37,127 bases of DNA, from positions 1 through 37,127 of the IMG/VR virus record IMGVR_UViG_3300030107_002931. The stretch is one strand, 5' to 3'. The notes under the pieces were generated by a model that did no database searches, was not told the origin of the DNA, and worked only from the letters and a program-made list of their open reading frames with translations. Position numbers and translations under genes: made by a program. Of the stretch, positions 17,275 through 25,853 are shown in pieces. Each line of letters starts with the position of its first letter. Position 1 is the stretch's first letter. This stretch comes from a virus.

Positions 17275-20200
17275 TGGGCGAAAAAGCTTATTCATATTAT
17301 GATTCTTTGCCATCAAAGTTTGATGATAAAGACACCATCGATACAATTAAATTTCATTTAAGTCGAAACAACGAAAAAGAACCTAAGCATAAAGCAAAGA
17401 AAAAAGTTTTTAATCCTTTCTCTTTATTATTAGTTGATCCCACACTAGCTCCAACTATGTGGATGAAAAAAGCTAAATACAATAAAAAAATTAAAGAAGG
17501 TAAATTAGATCAAATAACTGATGACGAAAGATTACTTTTTGAAAGTAAAGTTGATACTAATAAAGGACCTTTTGAAAGATACAGTATTAAAAAATTAATA
17601 CCTAGAGATAAAAGGGAAGAAGTTGACTATGTATCAGACATAGCAACAGGTGCAGTTATTGGTCCACCATTAGCTGTTAAATCATTAACAGAGTTATTAA
17701 CTATAGGTGCAGACCATGCTTTTGATTCTAATTATACAGAAAAATTAGATGGTTTAACTAGAAAATTTTTAGAATACTCAGGTGAACCAGAAACTTTAGC
17801 AGGTGAAATTACTCAACTTGGTACTCAATTTGCAGTGCCAATGAAAATAACTGACAAAGTTATAAGAAATATACCAAACGCTATTAAGTGGTTTAAAAAT
17901 AGAACTTTATTCATGAACAATGCTAAACTTGCAAATAGGCATAGATTTATTCAATCATCAGCAGGTCTTGCTCAAAGAATGGGAACTGGAGCTTTATCAT
18001 TAGGAGCTACAGACTTTTTAATATCGGGTGGTGAAAGAAAATTAGATCCTATTTTTTATGAAAGAACTAAGGAAGAAGGGAAAACAGGTAAAGAGCTTGC
18101 GGCTGCTAGACTTTCAAATAAAATTAAATTTGGAAAAGAAGGAGCTATAATAGGATTAGGTTTTCCATTAATAGGAAAAGCACTTGGTCTTGGAGTTAGA
18201 GGTGTAGGTTATGGAGTCGGTGTAACTTATGATACACTTGGTAGAGTTGTTAATCCTTTAATTACACCAGTGCTAAAAGGTTTAGCAGCGGACCCTATAT
18301 TTTTACCTTCAATTGCTAAAGCAATAAGAGGAAATGCAGATGTAATTTTTAATCAATTTGGAACTAGATTACTTTTAACTGGATGGGGTGGAAAATTTAG
18401 AACTAAACAATGGACTCAACAGCTTCCTCCTTATGAACAATGGAAAAGGTTTACTGTTGATAATGTAGACTCAGTAAAATCAGGTTTAAAAAAAATAGAC
18501 AATGCTATTTCTTGGATTAGATCAGCGGGTAAAAATACAGCAGAAGCAGCTTTTATAAAAAGTTCTGCAAATAGAGAAATCAGGGCTTCAGGAAAAAGAA
18601 TTCAAGAATTATTAAAAAGTATAGAAAATAAATCATATAGTTTAGCTAAAGGTTTTGAAAGCACATACAATTCTAATAAAACTTCTCCTTCTTTAATGAA
18701 TAAATATTTAGATGAAGTATTAGAAGTGTTGGAAAACAAAAGAAAATTATCAAATTTACCAAAAATTTTACAGCCTACTGTTAAAGATTTAAAAGAACAG
18801 ATTACTAAAATAAATAAAGTATTTAATAGATATGTCCCTGATGACGACAGCTTTGCTCATGCATTAAACTCTGGAACAAAAAGTTATATTAAAAAATCTT
18901 TTGCTTTTTTAAATAATCCTAATTATTCAATGCCATCTACCAATCCTATTTTTATTAAAGCCGCTAAGTTTGCAGAAAATCTTATTAAAAGCGATAAAAA
19001 TTTAATTGATGAAGCAGTAATGGCAGCGGGAAAAGGAGTTAGTAAATCAAAAGCTATTAAAGACTATTCTAATTTAATGATGAGGCAAATTTTAGATTTA
19101 GGAAAAGTTGACAATAGAAATCCATTTGAAGTACTTAGAAAAGTTGGGGAAAGATTAAACCTAGATGGATTTTTAAAAGAAGGTGAAGAATTACCAGCAG
19201 CTATTAATAAATTATTAGGACAAGAAAGAAATTTAAGAAATAACGTTTTGTTTACTACAGCAAGTATGATGAGTGCTGTTGCTAATAAACAAGCATATGA
19301 CACTCTTGCAAGAATAATGTTAAAACAAGGACAAGTATTTAGAACTGCCGCTGAAGCGCGAGCAGCAAAACAAACAATAGATGTAGTTCAAATAGGAAGA
19401 ATTGATGGTATGTCTGGTTTAAGAACTGATTTAAGTAAATTATATACTGATGCTCAAACAGCTAAAGTATTAAAAAGTAATAGAGGACCTCTTGATATTT
19501 TAGCAGAAATTCCAGGATACGCTACTTTTCTTCAATTTAAAGCTGGAGTACAGTGGGGTAAAACAGTTGGTTCACCTGCTACTGGATCAAGAAACTTTGT
19601 AACTGCAGCAGACTTTGCTTTAATAAGAGGATTAATTGGGGGCAGATCTTCAGTAACTAATGCAGTTAAAATGCAGATAGACGACATATATAATTCAGGT
19701 AAATTATCTGGTTCAGCTGAACAAAGACTTTTGGATAGTATTGAAGAAGGAATTAAGTATGGTGCATTAGATGAAAACATAGTGGTAACTGAATTAAGAC
19801 AATTGCTTGCTGCTACTCAAAAAGGAAAAACAATTAACTCGTTTGATGGTATGATTAAAGAGGCTGGTAATGCACGGATCGTGGAACTTATGGGTAAACT
19901 ATACGCAGGTGGTGACCATGTATGGAAATGGTATGGTTATAATTGGTATAAATCTTTTTTAAAAGATTATGCAAGAAACGATATTAAAAGAATGCAAAAT
20001 TGGTTTAGTAAAGTAGCCAATAGAGAATTAGATTTATTAAATACTGATGGTAGTAAAAAAACTTTAGATGAAATTATTAAAGAAGCTTCTGCATATTATG
20101 TAAGAAACACTATGCCTACTTATAGTAAAGTGCCTGATATAATTAAAGGAATAAGAAACCTTCCACTTGGAAATTTCGTAGCTTTTCCAGCAGAAACTCT

Positions 20201-21602
20201 AAGAACTTCATTTAATGTAATGAATATATCTACTAAAGAAATTTTGTCCGGAGATCCAATTTTAAGAGAAATGGGATATAGAGGTTTGTTTGGATTGTTT
20301 ACTACGCAAAGTGCAAAAGCAATAGCTATTAAAAAACTATATGGATCTATAACAGGTTTAACAGAAGATATTATGGAAGAATATCAAGCAAATTTAGCTC
20401 CAGGATATCAAAGAAATTCACAGTTATTAGCTATTACTAAAGCTGTAGAAGGTAAATTTAAAATGGTAGATCTTTCTACTGTCCTTCCATATGATTATGT
20501 ACGAAGACCTTGGGAAGCAATAAACAATCTTATTGAACAAAAAAAATTAAAGAATTTAGATACAAGTGATGTTATGTGGAAATTTTTTACAGACGAAGGA
20601 GGACCTATAAGAGAATTCTTTGATCCTTTTATCTCTACACCAATTGGATTAGAAGCTATCCAGGATTCAATTAGAGGATATACTAAAACAGGAAAGAAAA
20701 TTTTTAGTGAATTAGATTCTGATGAAACTAAGAATGCTAAAAGATGGGAACATTTATATAAATCATTAGAACCAGGAGCTGTTACAACTCTAAGACAATT
20801 GTTTTCTGCGTACACAGGCACACCTTACAAAGGAAGAGTGTATGATGCACAGGATGTACTAATGGGTTTAGCAACTGGAATTAAACCATATGATGTAGAC
20901 GTAAATAAGACTATAGATTTTTTAATTAGTGATTACACCAAAATTAGATCAAAAGCTTTTGATGCAAGTATTATGTATAGAAAAGAAACAAGTAATGAAA
21001 ATAATGAAATTGAAAATGACTTTATTAGAATACAAAGAAATGCTTGGAGAGAGCAAAGAAGAATTTATCAAGCTTTTAAAACAGCTGAAAAATTTGATGT
21101 AGATTATTACAGTATTAAAAAAGAATTAAAAGCAAGAGGTATATCATTTAAAGATGTTAGAAAAATTTTAAATGGTGACTTTGATCCTCTTCCTTTTAGT
21201 GAAGACAGATTTAAAAATAAACTTAAAGAAGTAGAGGAAGATAATGACGAATTTAATAAAGGTAAAAAAAGACAAAGAATATTTAATAGAGATTCTTTTT
21301 ATCCTAAATATGAGTTAAAAGATATTTTAAGAGATTTAAAATATCAAAGATTAGATGAACCTTTTTTCTATGATAAAATTAAAGCACCTACAATACCAGT
21401 TAATACTCAAACAAGTATGGTGATGCCTGATAAAACAACAGCATTAACAAAAAATATTGAAACACCACCATTACCATTAACATCTATGCCTAATAAAAAA
21501 TTAGTGGCAAGTTTACCACAAACTAATTTACAAACAGGCTTGACACGTACGGAAAGTGCTTTACTATCACCAAGTGAACAGGTAATTGCAAGGAGAACGT
21601 AA
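17274..21602 (+). CDS. Giant internal virion/DNA-ejection-type protein
   Basis: At 1442 residues this is the largest gene here. A charged N-terminus leads to several hydrophobic Gly-rich stretches (about 285-335: IIGLGFPLIGKALGLGVRG...VGYGVGVTYDTLG), which could insert in a membrane. Long Lys/Asn-rich helical regions follow. Near residue 960 is LPLGNFVAFPAETLRTSFN, a motif I associate with the large internal protein of marine podovirus-like phages. The C-terminus carries a Pro-rich stretch and GLTRTESALLSPSEQ. No lytic transglycosylase motif is evident at the N-terminus, unlike T7 gp16. The likely role is as part of the ejected channel guiding DNA through the envelope (inference). It shares TAATG with the lysis gene at 21602. 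Confidence 0.72.
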   Translation: MGEKAYSYYDSLPSKFDDKDTIDTIKFHLSRNNEKEPKHKAKKKVFNPFSLLLVDPTLAPTMWMKKAKYNKKIKEGKLDQITDDERLLFESKVDTNKGPFERYSIKKLIPRDKREEVDYVSDIATGAVIGPPLAVKSLTELLTIGADHAFDSNYTEKLDGLTRKFLEYSGEPETLAGEITQLGTQFAVPMKITDKVIRNIPNAIKWFKNRTLFMNNAKLANRHRFIQSSAGLAQRMGTGALSLGATDFLISGGERKLDPIFYERTKEEGKTGKELAAARLSNKIKFGKEGAIIGLGFPLIGKALGLGVRGVGYGVGVTYDTLGRVVNPLITPVLKGLAADPIFLPSIAKAIRGNADVIFNQFGTRLLLTGWGGKFRTKQWTQQLPPYEQWKRFTVDNVDSVKSGLKKIDNAISWIRSAGKNTAEAAFIKSSANREIRASGKRIQELLKSIENKSYSLAKGFESTYNSNKTSPSLMNKYLDEVLEVLENKRKLSNLPKILQPTVKDLKEQITKINKVFNRYVPDDDSFAHALNSGTKSYIKKSFAFLNNPNYSMPSTNPIFIKAAKFAENLIKSDKNLIDEAVMAAGKGVSKSKAIKDYSNLMMRQILDLGKVDNRNPFEVLRKVGERLNLDGFLKEGEELPAAINKLLGQERNLRNNVLFTTASMMSAVANKQAYDTLARIMLKQGQVFRTAAEARAAKQTIDVVQIGRIDGMSGLRTDLSKLYTDAQTAKVLKSNRGPLDILAEIPGYATFLQFKAGVQWGKTVGSPATGSRNFVTAADFALIRGLIGGRSSVTNAVKMQIDDIYNSGKLSGSAEQRLLDSIEEGIKYGALDENIVVTELRQLLAATQKGKTINSFDGMIKEAGNARIVELMGKLYAGGDHVWKWYGYNWYKSFLKDYARNDIKRMQNWFSKVANRELDLLNTDGSKKTLDEIIKEASAYYVRNTMPTYSKVPDIIKGIRNLPLGNFVAFPAETLRTSFNVMNISTKEILSGDPILREMGYRGLFGLFTTQSAKAIAIKKLYGSITGLTEDIMEEYQANLAPGYQRNSQLLAITKAVEGKFKMVDLSTVLPYDYVRRPWEAINNLIEQKKLKNLDTSDVMWKFFTDEGGPIREFFDPFISTPIGLEAIQDSIRGYTKTGKKIFSELDSDETKNAKRWEHLYKSLEPGAVTTLRQLFSAYTGTPYKGRVYDAQDVLMGLATGIKPYDVDVNKTIDFLISDYTKIRSKAFDASIMYRKETSNENNEIENDFIRIQRNAWREQRRIYQAFKTAEKFDVDYYSIKKELKARGISFKDVRKILNGDFDPLPFSEDRFKNKLKEVEEDNDEFNKGKKRQRIFNRDSFYPKYELKDILRDLKYQRLDEPFFYDKIKAPTIPVNTQTSMVMPDKTTALTKNIETPPLPLTSMPNKKLVASLPQTNLQTGLTRTESALLSPSEQVIARRT

Positions 21603-21979
21603 TGTCAAAAAAACCAATGAACATAAGCGAGGAAGCCGCTGTACAAATGCCGATGAAAACGGTTGCTAGTTTAATTTTACTCGTCGCAGCTGGCGTGTTC
21701 GCTTATACCGAGCTGACGGCAAGGTTGGTATCGTTGGAGACGTCGCGTGAGCTAATGCAAGCTGATCTCTTAAATGCGTCGGACCAGAAGCCGGTCGATC
21801 AGGAGCAATTTATGTTAATTGAAAGTTTATTTTCTGACGTGGAAAAATTAATTACAAATCAAGAACAGAATATGACTAACAAAGTCAATATAGAATTTTT
21901 AAAAACACAATTAGAAAAAGCTTTAGATGATGTCGAAGAATTAAAAGATAAAGTTAGACAAAATGGAGGTGCACATTGA
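21602..21979 (+). CDS. Membrane-anchored coiled-coil lysis protein (holin/spanin-like), copy 1
   Basis: A 125-residue protein with a cytosolic leader (ISEEAAVQMPMKTVAS), one transmembrane helix at about 22-40 (LILLVAAGVFAYTELTA) and a C-terminal coiled coil (NIEFLKTQLEKALDDVEELKDK). It heads a lysis cassette with the endolysin three genes downstream, so a holin or inner-membrane spanin role is likely. It is paralogous to the gene at 36139: AAVQMPMKTVASLI is identical. The 5' half is markedly GC-richer than neighbouring genes. AAGGAG precedes the start. The stop overlaps the TTG start of the next gene. Confidence 0.75.
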   Translation: MSKKPMNISEEAAVQMPMKTVASLILLVAAGVFAYTELTARLVSLETSRELMQADLLNASDQKPVDQEQFMLIESLFSDVEKLITNQEQNMTNKVNIEFLKTQLEKALDDVEELKDKVRQNGGAH

Positions 21980-22194
21980 CAGAATTAGTAGTGGCTTTAC
22001 TTATGATTATACAAGGAGAAATTAAGGAAGCGCGTATCCAGACAACAATGTCTGAATGTTTGAAAGGCGCTCGTGTTGCTAAACGTGGGTTAAAATCAAA
22101 TAGCAATGTTAAGTATCAGTGTATAAAATCTATGGCGGAATTAGAGTCAAATATTGATGGATCTTTATCTATTAAAAAACTTATATTGGAATAA
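21976..22194 (+). CDS. Conserved small lysis-cassette protein, copy 1
   Basis: A 72-residue protein with a short hydrophobic N-terminus (TELVVALLMIIQGEIKEARIQ), two Cys (positions about 28 and 49) and a conserved end, KSIKKLILE in the paralogue and SIKKLILE here. The only start that fits is TTG, overlapping the previous stop as TTGA; the paralogue at 36549 uses ATG. GGAGG lies just upstream. The Cys pair and hydrophobic start could suit an exported or membrane-tethered protein such as a spanin partner, but no lipobox is visible. Function unknown. Confidence 0.7.
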   Translation: MTELVVALLMIIQGEIKEARIQTTMSECLKGARVAKRGLKSNSNVKYQCIKSMAELESNIDGSLSIKKLILE

Positions 22195-22196
22195 TC

Positions 22197-22388
22197 ATGA
22201 CAAAACAAAACGCATTACAACGAATAGATTCACACGAAAAGTTATGCAGAATTATGCAGAAACAAACACACGAAAGAATTTCTAGAATAAAAAAACAAAT
22301 TGATAGGATTGAAAGTATTTTATTAGTATCTGTAGGAGCATTGATTACAGGTATGTCATATGTTATATTTACTTTAGCAACAAAATAA
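22197..22388 (+). CDS. XhlA-like small membrane protein
   Basis: A 63-residue protein: an N-terminal charged helix (HEKLCRIMQKQTHERISRIKKQIDRIES) followed by one C-terminal transmembrane helix (ILLVSVGALITGMSYVIFTL). This coil-then-helix plan matches the XhlA/hemolysin-like family that works with holin and endolysin in cell lysis. It lies between the second cassette gene and the endolysin and is absent from the second cassette, which makes it either a regulator of copy 1 or a recent insertion. The assignment is by topology and context. Confidence 0.65.
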   Translation: MTKQNALQRIDSHEKLCRIMQKQTHERISRIKKQIDRIESILLVSVGALITGMSYVIFTLATK

Positions 22389-22403
22389 AAGGTAGGAGGA
22401 AAC

Positions 22404-22889
22404 ATGCAGCTATCAAAACATTTTAAACTTGAAGAGATGACCAAGAGTATGACGGCCACTCGAAAAGGAATAGACAACTCACCTGGATCAGGTGACATTA
22501 AAAACTTAGAAAACGTATGCTACGAGATATTAGAACCAGCTCGTGCACATTTTGACCGCCCAATTACGGTGACCTCGGGCTACCGCAGCGAGGCGTTGTG
22601 TGAAGCGATCGGCAGCAAAAAAACGTCGCAACATGCTAAGGGCCAGGCGGTTGATTTTGAAATTGCAGGCGTACCAAACATTAAGATTGCTTACTGGCTA
22701 CAAAACAACGTAGACTTTGATCAATTAATTTTAGAATTTTATAACCCTGATGATCCAGCAGGTGGCTGGGTACACGTGTCTTACAATGAACAGGGTGCTA
22801 ATAGAAAACAAGTATTAACCTACGACGGAAAATCTTACGAGAACGGCCTTCCAGAGATGAAGTGGGAAGGAGGAAAAGTAAAAGGATGA
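22404..22889 (+). CDS. M15-family peptidase endolysin, copy 1
   Basis: A 161-residue Peptidase_M15_3-type (D-Ala-D-Ala carboxypeptidase/endolysin) domain. The zinc ligands are H77 and D84 (SQHAKGQAVD) and H124 (GWVHVSY), with the supporting SGYRS motif at 58-62. It should cleave peptidoglycan peptide bonds at the end of infection. No signal peptide is present, so release needs a holin; candidates are immediately upstream. The ribosome-binding site GGAGG precedes the ATG at a 15-base gap. The copy at 36771 differs at only residues 22, 52 and 56 over the 119 residues available. Confidence 0.92.
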   Translation: MQLSKHFKLEEMTKSMTATRKGIDNSPGSGDIKNLENVCYEILEPARAHFDRPITVTSGYRSEALCEAIGSKKTSQHAKGQAVDFEIAGVPNIKIAYWLQNNVDFDQLILEFYNPDDPAGGWVHVSYNEQGANRKQVLTYDGKSYENGLPEMKWEGGKVKG

Positions 22890-23065
22890 TAGACTTTATT
22901 AAAAAAATATTTGCTAAATTATTTGGTGTTAAAAAAGAAGAGAAAGATCCTCATCTAGAATTGTATGAGGAGGTACCTGAACCTGAAATCAAAGTTTTAG
23001 TGCCATGTGAGAATCATGGAACTTACGCTAACCGTTGCAAAAGTTGTAGAGAAGTCAATATATAA
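22886..23065 (+). CDS. Small basic/acidic protein with Cys/His cluster
   Basis: A 59-residue protein starting at the ATGA overlap with the endolysin (an upstream in-frame ATG at 22862 lacks support; AAGGAGG at 22867-22873 points to 22886). The N-terminus is a basic amphipathic helix (MIDFIKKIFAKLFGVKKEE), the middle is acidic, and the end carries C..H......C..C (PCENHGTYANRCKSC), a possible zinc-binding knuckle. The amphipathic helix might bind membrane. It is the last rightward gene of lysis cassette 1. Function unknown. Confidence 0.65.
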   Translation: MIDFIKKIFAKLFGVKKEEKDPHLELYEEVPEPEIKVLVPCENHGTYANRCKSCREVNI

Positions 23066-23070
23066 AATTT

Positions 23071-23100
23071 GCGCGCGCTACGCGTACGATCCTACGTTTT
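23071..23100. other. GC-rich convergent gene junction
   Basis: The 34 bases between the convergent genes are strikingly GC-rich for this genome: GCGCGCGCTACGCGTACGAT then CCTACG and TTTT. Short self-complementary words (GCGCGC, ACGCGT, CGTACG) and a 4-bp CGTA/TACG stem before TTTT could fold, but no convincing long terminator stem is present. This is where rightward lysis and leftward helicase transcription meet, so a termination or collision role is plausible. Confidence 0.4.
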
Positions 23101-23423
23101 CATGGAGATATTTTAAACTCTAAACCAATAACTATTCCTTTATTACCGTTAGATTCTAAAGCTGGCGCAACAAACCAATTATTTTTTTTATATCTTAACA
23201 TAGGGATTAAATTTGAATGTGTATAACCAGTGACTAAACCTAATTCAAAATTATTATGTTCTATTCCTATATAAGAAGATATTCTATGTTCACTATTATA
23301 GTAAATTCCAGAAATTAACTCATTTTTTTGACATCGAGCATGCGGGTGGTAACTATTATAATCTCCTTCTAAGCCTAAATGAAGAGAAGTTGCAAATAGT
23401 ATAGATAAACAAGTGTTTATCAT
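23100..23423 (-). CDS. Small exported, possibly outer-membrane, phage protein
   Basis: A 107-residue product from the ATG that overlaps the helicase stop (ATGA); a TTG six bases earlier is possible. It starts with a short hydrophobic signal-like segment (MINTCLSILFATSLHLG), then GDYNSYHPHARCQ and alternating strands with aromatic residues (GIYYNSEHRISSYIGIEH, ELGLVTGYTHS), ending IVIGLEFKISP. The even strand pattern and terminal aromatic-hydrophobic residues suggest a small beta-barrel or lipid-facing protein. It may alter the host envelope early in infection (inference). It is co-transcribed with the helicase. Confidence 0.65.
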   Translation of the reverse strand: MINTCLSILFATSLHLGLEGDYNSYHPHARCQKNELISGIYYNSEHRISSYIGIEHNNFELGLVTGYTHSNLIPMLRYKKNNWFVAPALESNGNKGIVIGLEFKISP

Positions 23424-24850
23424 ATCCAAGCTTTTAAATCTTCACCAAGAACCTGGGACGCTATATTAATTTTAGCACGAAGAGCCTTAACAATTTTTTC
23501 ATCAACTGTATCTTCAGCAATAATATCAACATAAGTTACATTTTTCTTTTGACCAATTCTATGTGCTCTGTCCTCTGATTGTAATCTTTTTTCTAGATCA
23601 TACCCATTAGAGTAGTAAATCACAGTATTGGCCGCAGTAAGAGTTATTCCATAGCCCCCGGTTTGTGGAGTTCCTACTAAAAATCTGCATTTTGGATCAT
23701 TTTGAAATTTACGAATGTTATCTTGTCTTTTATCTTGTGGCGTGAGCCCATAATAGTCAACAATGGAACTTGGACCATGGACCTTAACAACTTCTTTAAT
23801 TATATTATTTATATCAAATTGGTAATGTGCCCATATAATAGCTTTTCCTTCCATTTCAGATAATACATCCATTAATTCTGTAATTCTGTTATTAGCTATA
23901 GGCTGCGTGCTACCATCATCTGCGGTAAAATGACCACAAGTAATTTGATGTAATCTCATCAATTGAGTTAACACAGTCATAGTTGAAGTTACTTTACCAT
24001 TTAAATGTGCAATGGCTTGTTCTTTCATTTGACTGTATATTTTTCTTTGATCAGTAGACAAAGAAATTTGTCTTTTAGTCCAATTTTTTTCTGGTAAATC
24101 TAAGCAATCTTCTTTTAATACCCTATAAGAAAATACCTTTAATAAATCAGACAATTCACCCAAATTTTTAAATTTATCTACTACTTGTATTGATCTTCCT
24201 CTTATATTTAAAGTTTTCATTTCTGCATATCTATTTCTAAAAGAATAATAAGAAGCAAAGTTCAATAACCACGGATCAAGGAACTCACATTGACTATATA
24301 AATCTAGTGGGTTTTTTGTAACAGGAGAGCCTGTCATTATTCTTTTATATTTAGCAAATTCTGAAAGTTTAATAATATTCTTTGTTCTTTTGGCAGATGG
24401 GTTTTTAATAGTTGTAGATTCATCTATTGCCATCATAGCTTTGTGAGAATTTAAAAACTTAAAAGCAAAATCTACACCTTTACCTGTAGATAAAGCTTCA
24501 ACATTCATAACTAATACATGAAGAGCTGTTTCTATTTTAAATAAAGAATCTAATTTTTCTTGTTGACCTTTATTTATATTTGCCTGCCATAATACTGACA
24601 CATTTTCAATATGATCTGGTAAATGAGTAGGTAATTCCTGCTCATACCAAGTTTTAATTACACCTTTAGGTGCAATAATTAAAACACTGTCTATTTTACC
24701 CTTATCGTAAAGCATAGCAGCATTATCTATTAATACCTTAGTTTTACCTGTACCCATTTCCATAAAATAGGCAAAAGTTTCTTTATTCCATGACTTTTCT
24801 AAAGCAGTCATTTGATGCTTATATGGTTTTGTCTTAAATTTATATTTCAT
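23420..24850 (-). CDS. SNF2-family superfamily 2 helicase/ATPase
   Basis: A 476-residue protein with full SF2/SNF2 motifs: Walker A MGTGKT (32-37), motif II DEST (143-146), motif III MTGSP (172-176), and motifs V-VI GTPQTGGYGITL and QSEDRAHRIGQ (424-434). Such phage SNF2 proteins are ATP-driven DNA translocases; they may act in replication, recombination or displacing bound proteins. It is the first leftward gene, starting 17-19 bases from the predicted start of the palindromic divergent promoter. GAAAGAAG lies upstream as a weak ribosome-binding site. The length is near the minimum for the core domain, with no extra domains. Confidence 0.93.
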   Translation of the reverse strand: MKYKFKTKPYKHQMTALEKSWNKETFAYFMEMGTGKTKVLIDNAAMLYDKGKIDSVLIIAPKGVIKTWYEQELPTHLPDHIENVSVLWQANINKGQQEKLDSLFKIETALHVLVMNVEALSTGKGVDFAFKFLNSHKAMMAIDESTTIKNPSAKRTKNIIKLSEFAKYKRIMTGSPVTKNPLDLYSQCEFLDPWLLNFASYYSFRNRYAEMKTLNIRGRSIQVVDKFKNLGELSDLLKVFSYRVLKEDCLDLPEKNWTKRQISLSTDQRKIYSQMKEQAIAHLNGKVTSTMTVLTQLMRLHQITCGHFTADDGSTQPIANNRITELMDVLSEMEGKAIIWAHYQFDINNIIKEVVKVHGPSSIVDYYGLTPQDKRQDNIRKFQNDPKCRFLVGTPQTGGYGITLTAANTVIYYSNGYDLEKRLQSEDRAHRIGQKKNVTYVDIIAEDTVDEKIVKALRAKINIASQVLGEDLKAWI

Positions 24851-24868
24851 AATTTTTCTTCTTTCTAG

Positions 24869-24902
24869 TTGACAATATAATCTTTAGCACCTATATTGTC
24901 AA
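24869..24902. promoter_or_regulatory. Symmetric palindromic divergent promoter
   Basis: TTGACAATATA (24869-24879) and TATATTGTCAA (24892-24902) form a perfect 11-bp inverted repeat with a 12-base spacer. Rightward: -35 TTGACA (24869-24874), 17-base spacer, -10 TATATT (24892-24897), predicted start about 24904, gene ATG at 24924. Leftward, the mirror image gives TTGACA, 17 bases, TATATT, predicted start about 24867, gene ATG at 24850. Each arm therefore serves as -35 for one direction and -10 for the other, so polymerase should bind only one way at a time. The arms could equally be a repressor operator. Confidence 0.85.
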
Positions 24903-24923
24903 GCATGAAAGAAAAAATAAAGT

Positions 24924-25310
24924 ATGAGATACGAAGATATAAGTAATAAAATAAAAACAGATCCAATTGTTTATGTTATTCAAGAAATACCTGGAACACA
25001 AGCAGGCAATCCTAAAATAAATATTATAGGTGCTTCGCATTTTGGCAAAATGAAATTTTTGCTCCCGGAATTTTCTCAAATAATATTTTCTCCTGGTCCT
25101 TTAATTTTTAAATTAAGACAAAATTTAAAAAATTTTAAAGAAGGAGATTTTTTATTATTGACAGGTGACCCTGCTATAATTGGTGTTGCATGCTCTATAG
25201 TTTCTGACATTACAAATGGTAAATACAATCTATTAAAATGGGATAAACAAGAAAGAAAATATTATCCTATTGAAATTAACTTATACGAGAAAGGAGAAAT
25301 TGATGATTGA
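24924..25310 (+). CDS. Conserved phage early protein of unknown function
   Basis: A 128-residue soluble protein, first gene of the rightward replication block, about 20 bases from the predicted promoter start. It looks alpha/beta: INIIGASHFGKMKFLLPEFSQIIF, then KEGDFLLLTGDPAIIGVACSIVSD. No nucleotide-binding or metal motif is clear. Its place at the head of the early operon suggests a regulatory or replication-start role, but I do not recognise the family. The stop lies just inside the next gene (ATGATTGA). Confidence 0.75.
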   Translation: MRYEDISNKIKTDPIVYVIQEIPGTQAGNPKINIIGASHFGKMKFLLPEFSQIIFSPGPLIFKLRQNLKNFKEGDFLLLTGDPAIIGVACSIVSDITNGKYNLLKWDKQERKYYPIEINLYEKGEIDD

Positions 25311-25851
25311 TTTTGAAAAAGACCAACAAAACACAATGAAGAAGACTGATAATATTCAGTCACTTGCAGATCAAGTTGAGAAGTTAGAAAAACTACAGTC
25401 TAGACTTGAACTACAAGAAGAAAATATCAAGAATACGAAAAAAGAATTAGATCGTTTATCTGGGGAGGTTATTCCAACCATGATGGCTGAGATGGGTTTA
25501 TCTCATCTTAAACTTATGGATGGTTCTTCAGTAGACGTTAAGCCTTTTTATAGCGCAACTATTACAAATGCGAATAGAGAAAAGGCTCTCAACTGGCTTC
25601 GTAATAATGGACTAGGAGATATAATCAAAAATGAGATATCCGTATCTTTTGGTCGCAACGAAGAAAACAAGGCAGCTGATTATGCTTCCCTTGCACAAGA
25701 GCGTGGGTTTCAGCCGACACAAAAGATGAAGGTTGAACCCATGACTCTAAAAGCGTTAGTCCGTGAGCGTATTGAGGCAGGTAAAGACATGCCAACGGAA
25801 CTTTTCAACATATTTGTTGGAAATAAAACTACAATAAAAAGGAAACAATAA
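25303..25851 (+). CDS. Conserved phage protein with N-terminal coiled coil
   Basis: The chosen start is the ATG at 25303, six bases after AAGGAGA (25291-25297); a longer frame from a TTG at 25270 has no such site. The 182-residue product has a coiled coil at about 15-55 (LADQVEKLEKLQSRLELQEE) and a mixed domain with DGSSVDVKPFYSATIT, NREKALNWLRNNG and PMTLKALVRERIEAGKD. I recall relatives in many T7-like and marine phages without a known function. It sits between two replication-block genes, so a replication or recombination accessory role is likely (inference). Confidence 0.75.
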   Translation: MIDFEKDQQNTMKKTDNIQSLADQVEKLEKLQSRLELQEENIKNTKKELDRLSGEVIPTMMAEMGLSHLKLMDGSSVDVKPFYSATITNANREKALNWLRNNGLGDIIKNEISVSFGRNEENKAADYASLAQERGFQPTQKMKVEPMTLKALVRERIEAGKDMPTELFNIFVGNKTTIKRKQ

Positions 25852-25853
25852 AC

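Larger units (their letters stand above)
21602..22889 (+). repeat. Lysis cassette copy 1 (paralogous to 36139-37127)
   Basis: Gene order here is membrane coiled-coil protein, roughly 70-residue protein, XhlA-like protein, M15 endolysin. The same order recurs at 36139-37127 minus the XhlA-like gene. DNA identity is highest in the endolysin centre (for example around 22590-22660 versus 36960-37030), lower elsewhere. Confidence 0.85.

Noticed and set aside
23071-23100. Bidirectional intrinsic terminator between convergent genes
   Set aside because: Only 4-bp stems can be drawn with confidence; kept as a GC-rich junction, not a terminator call.
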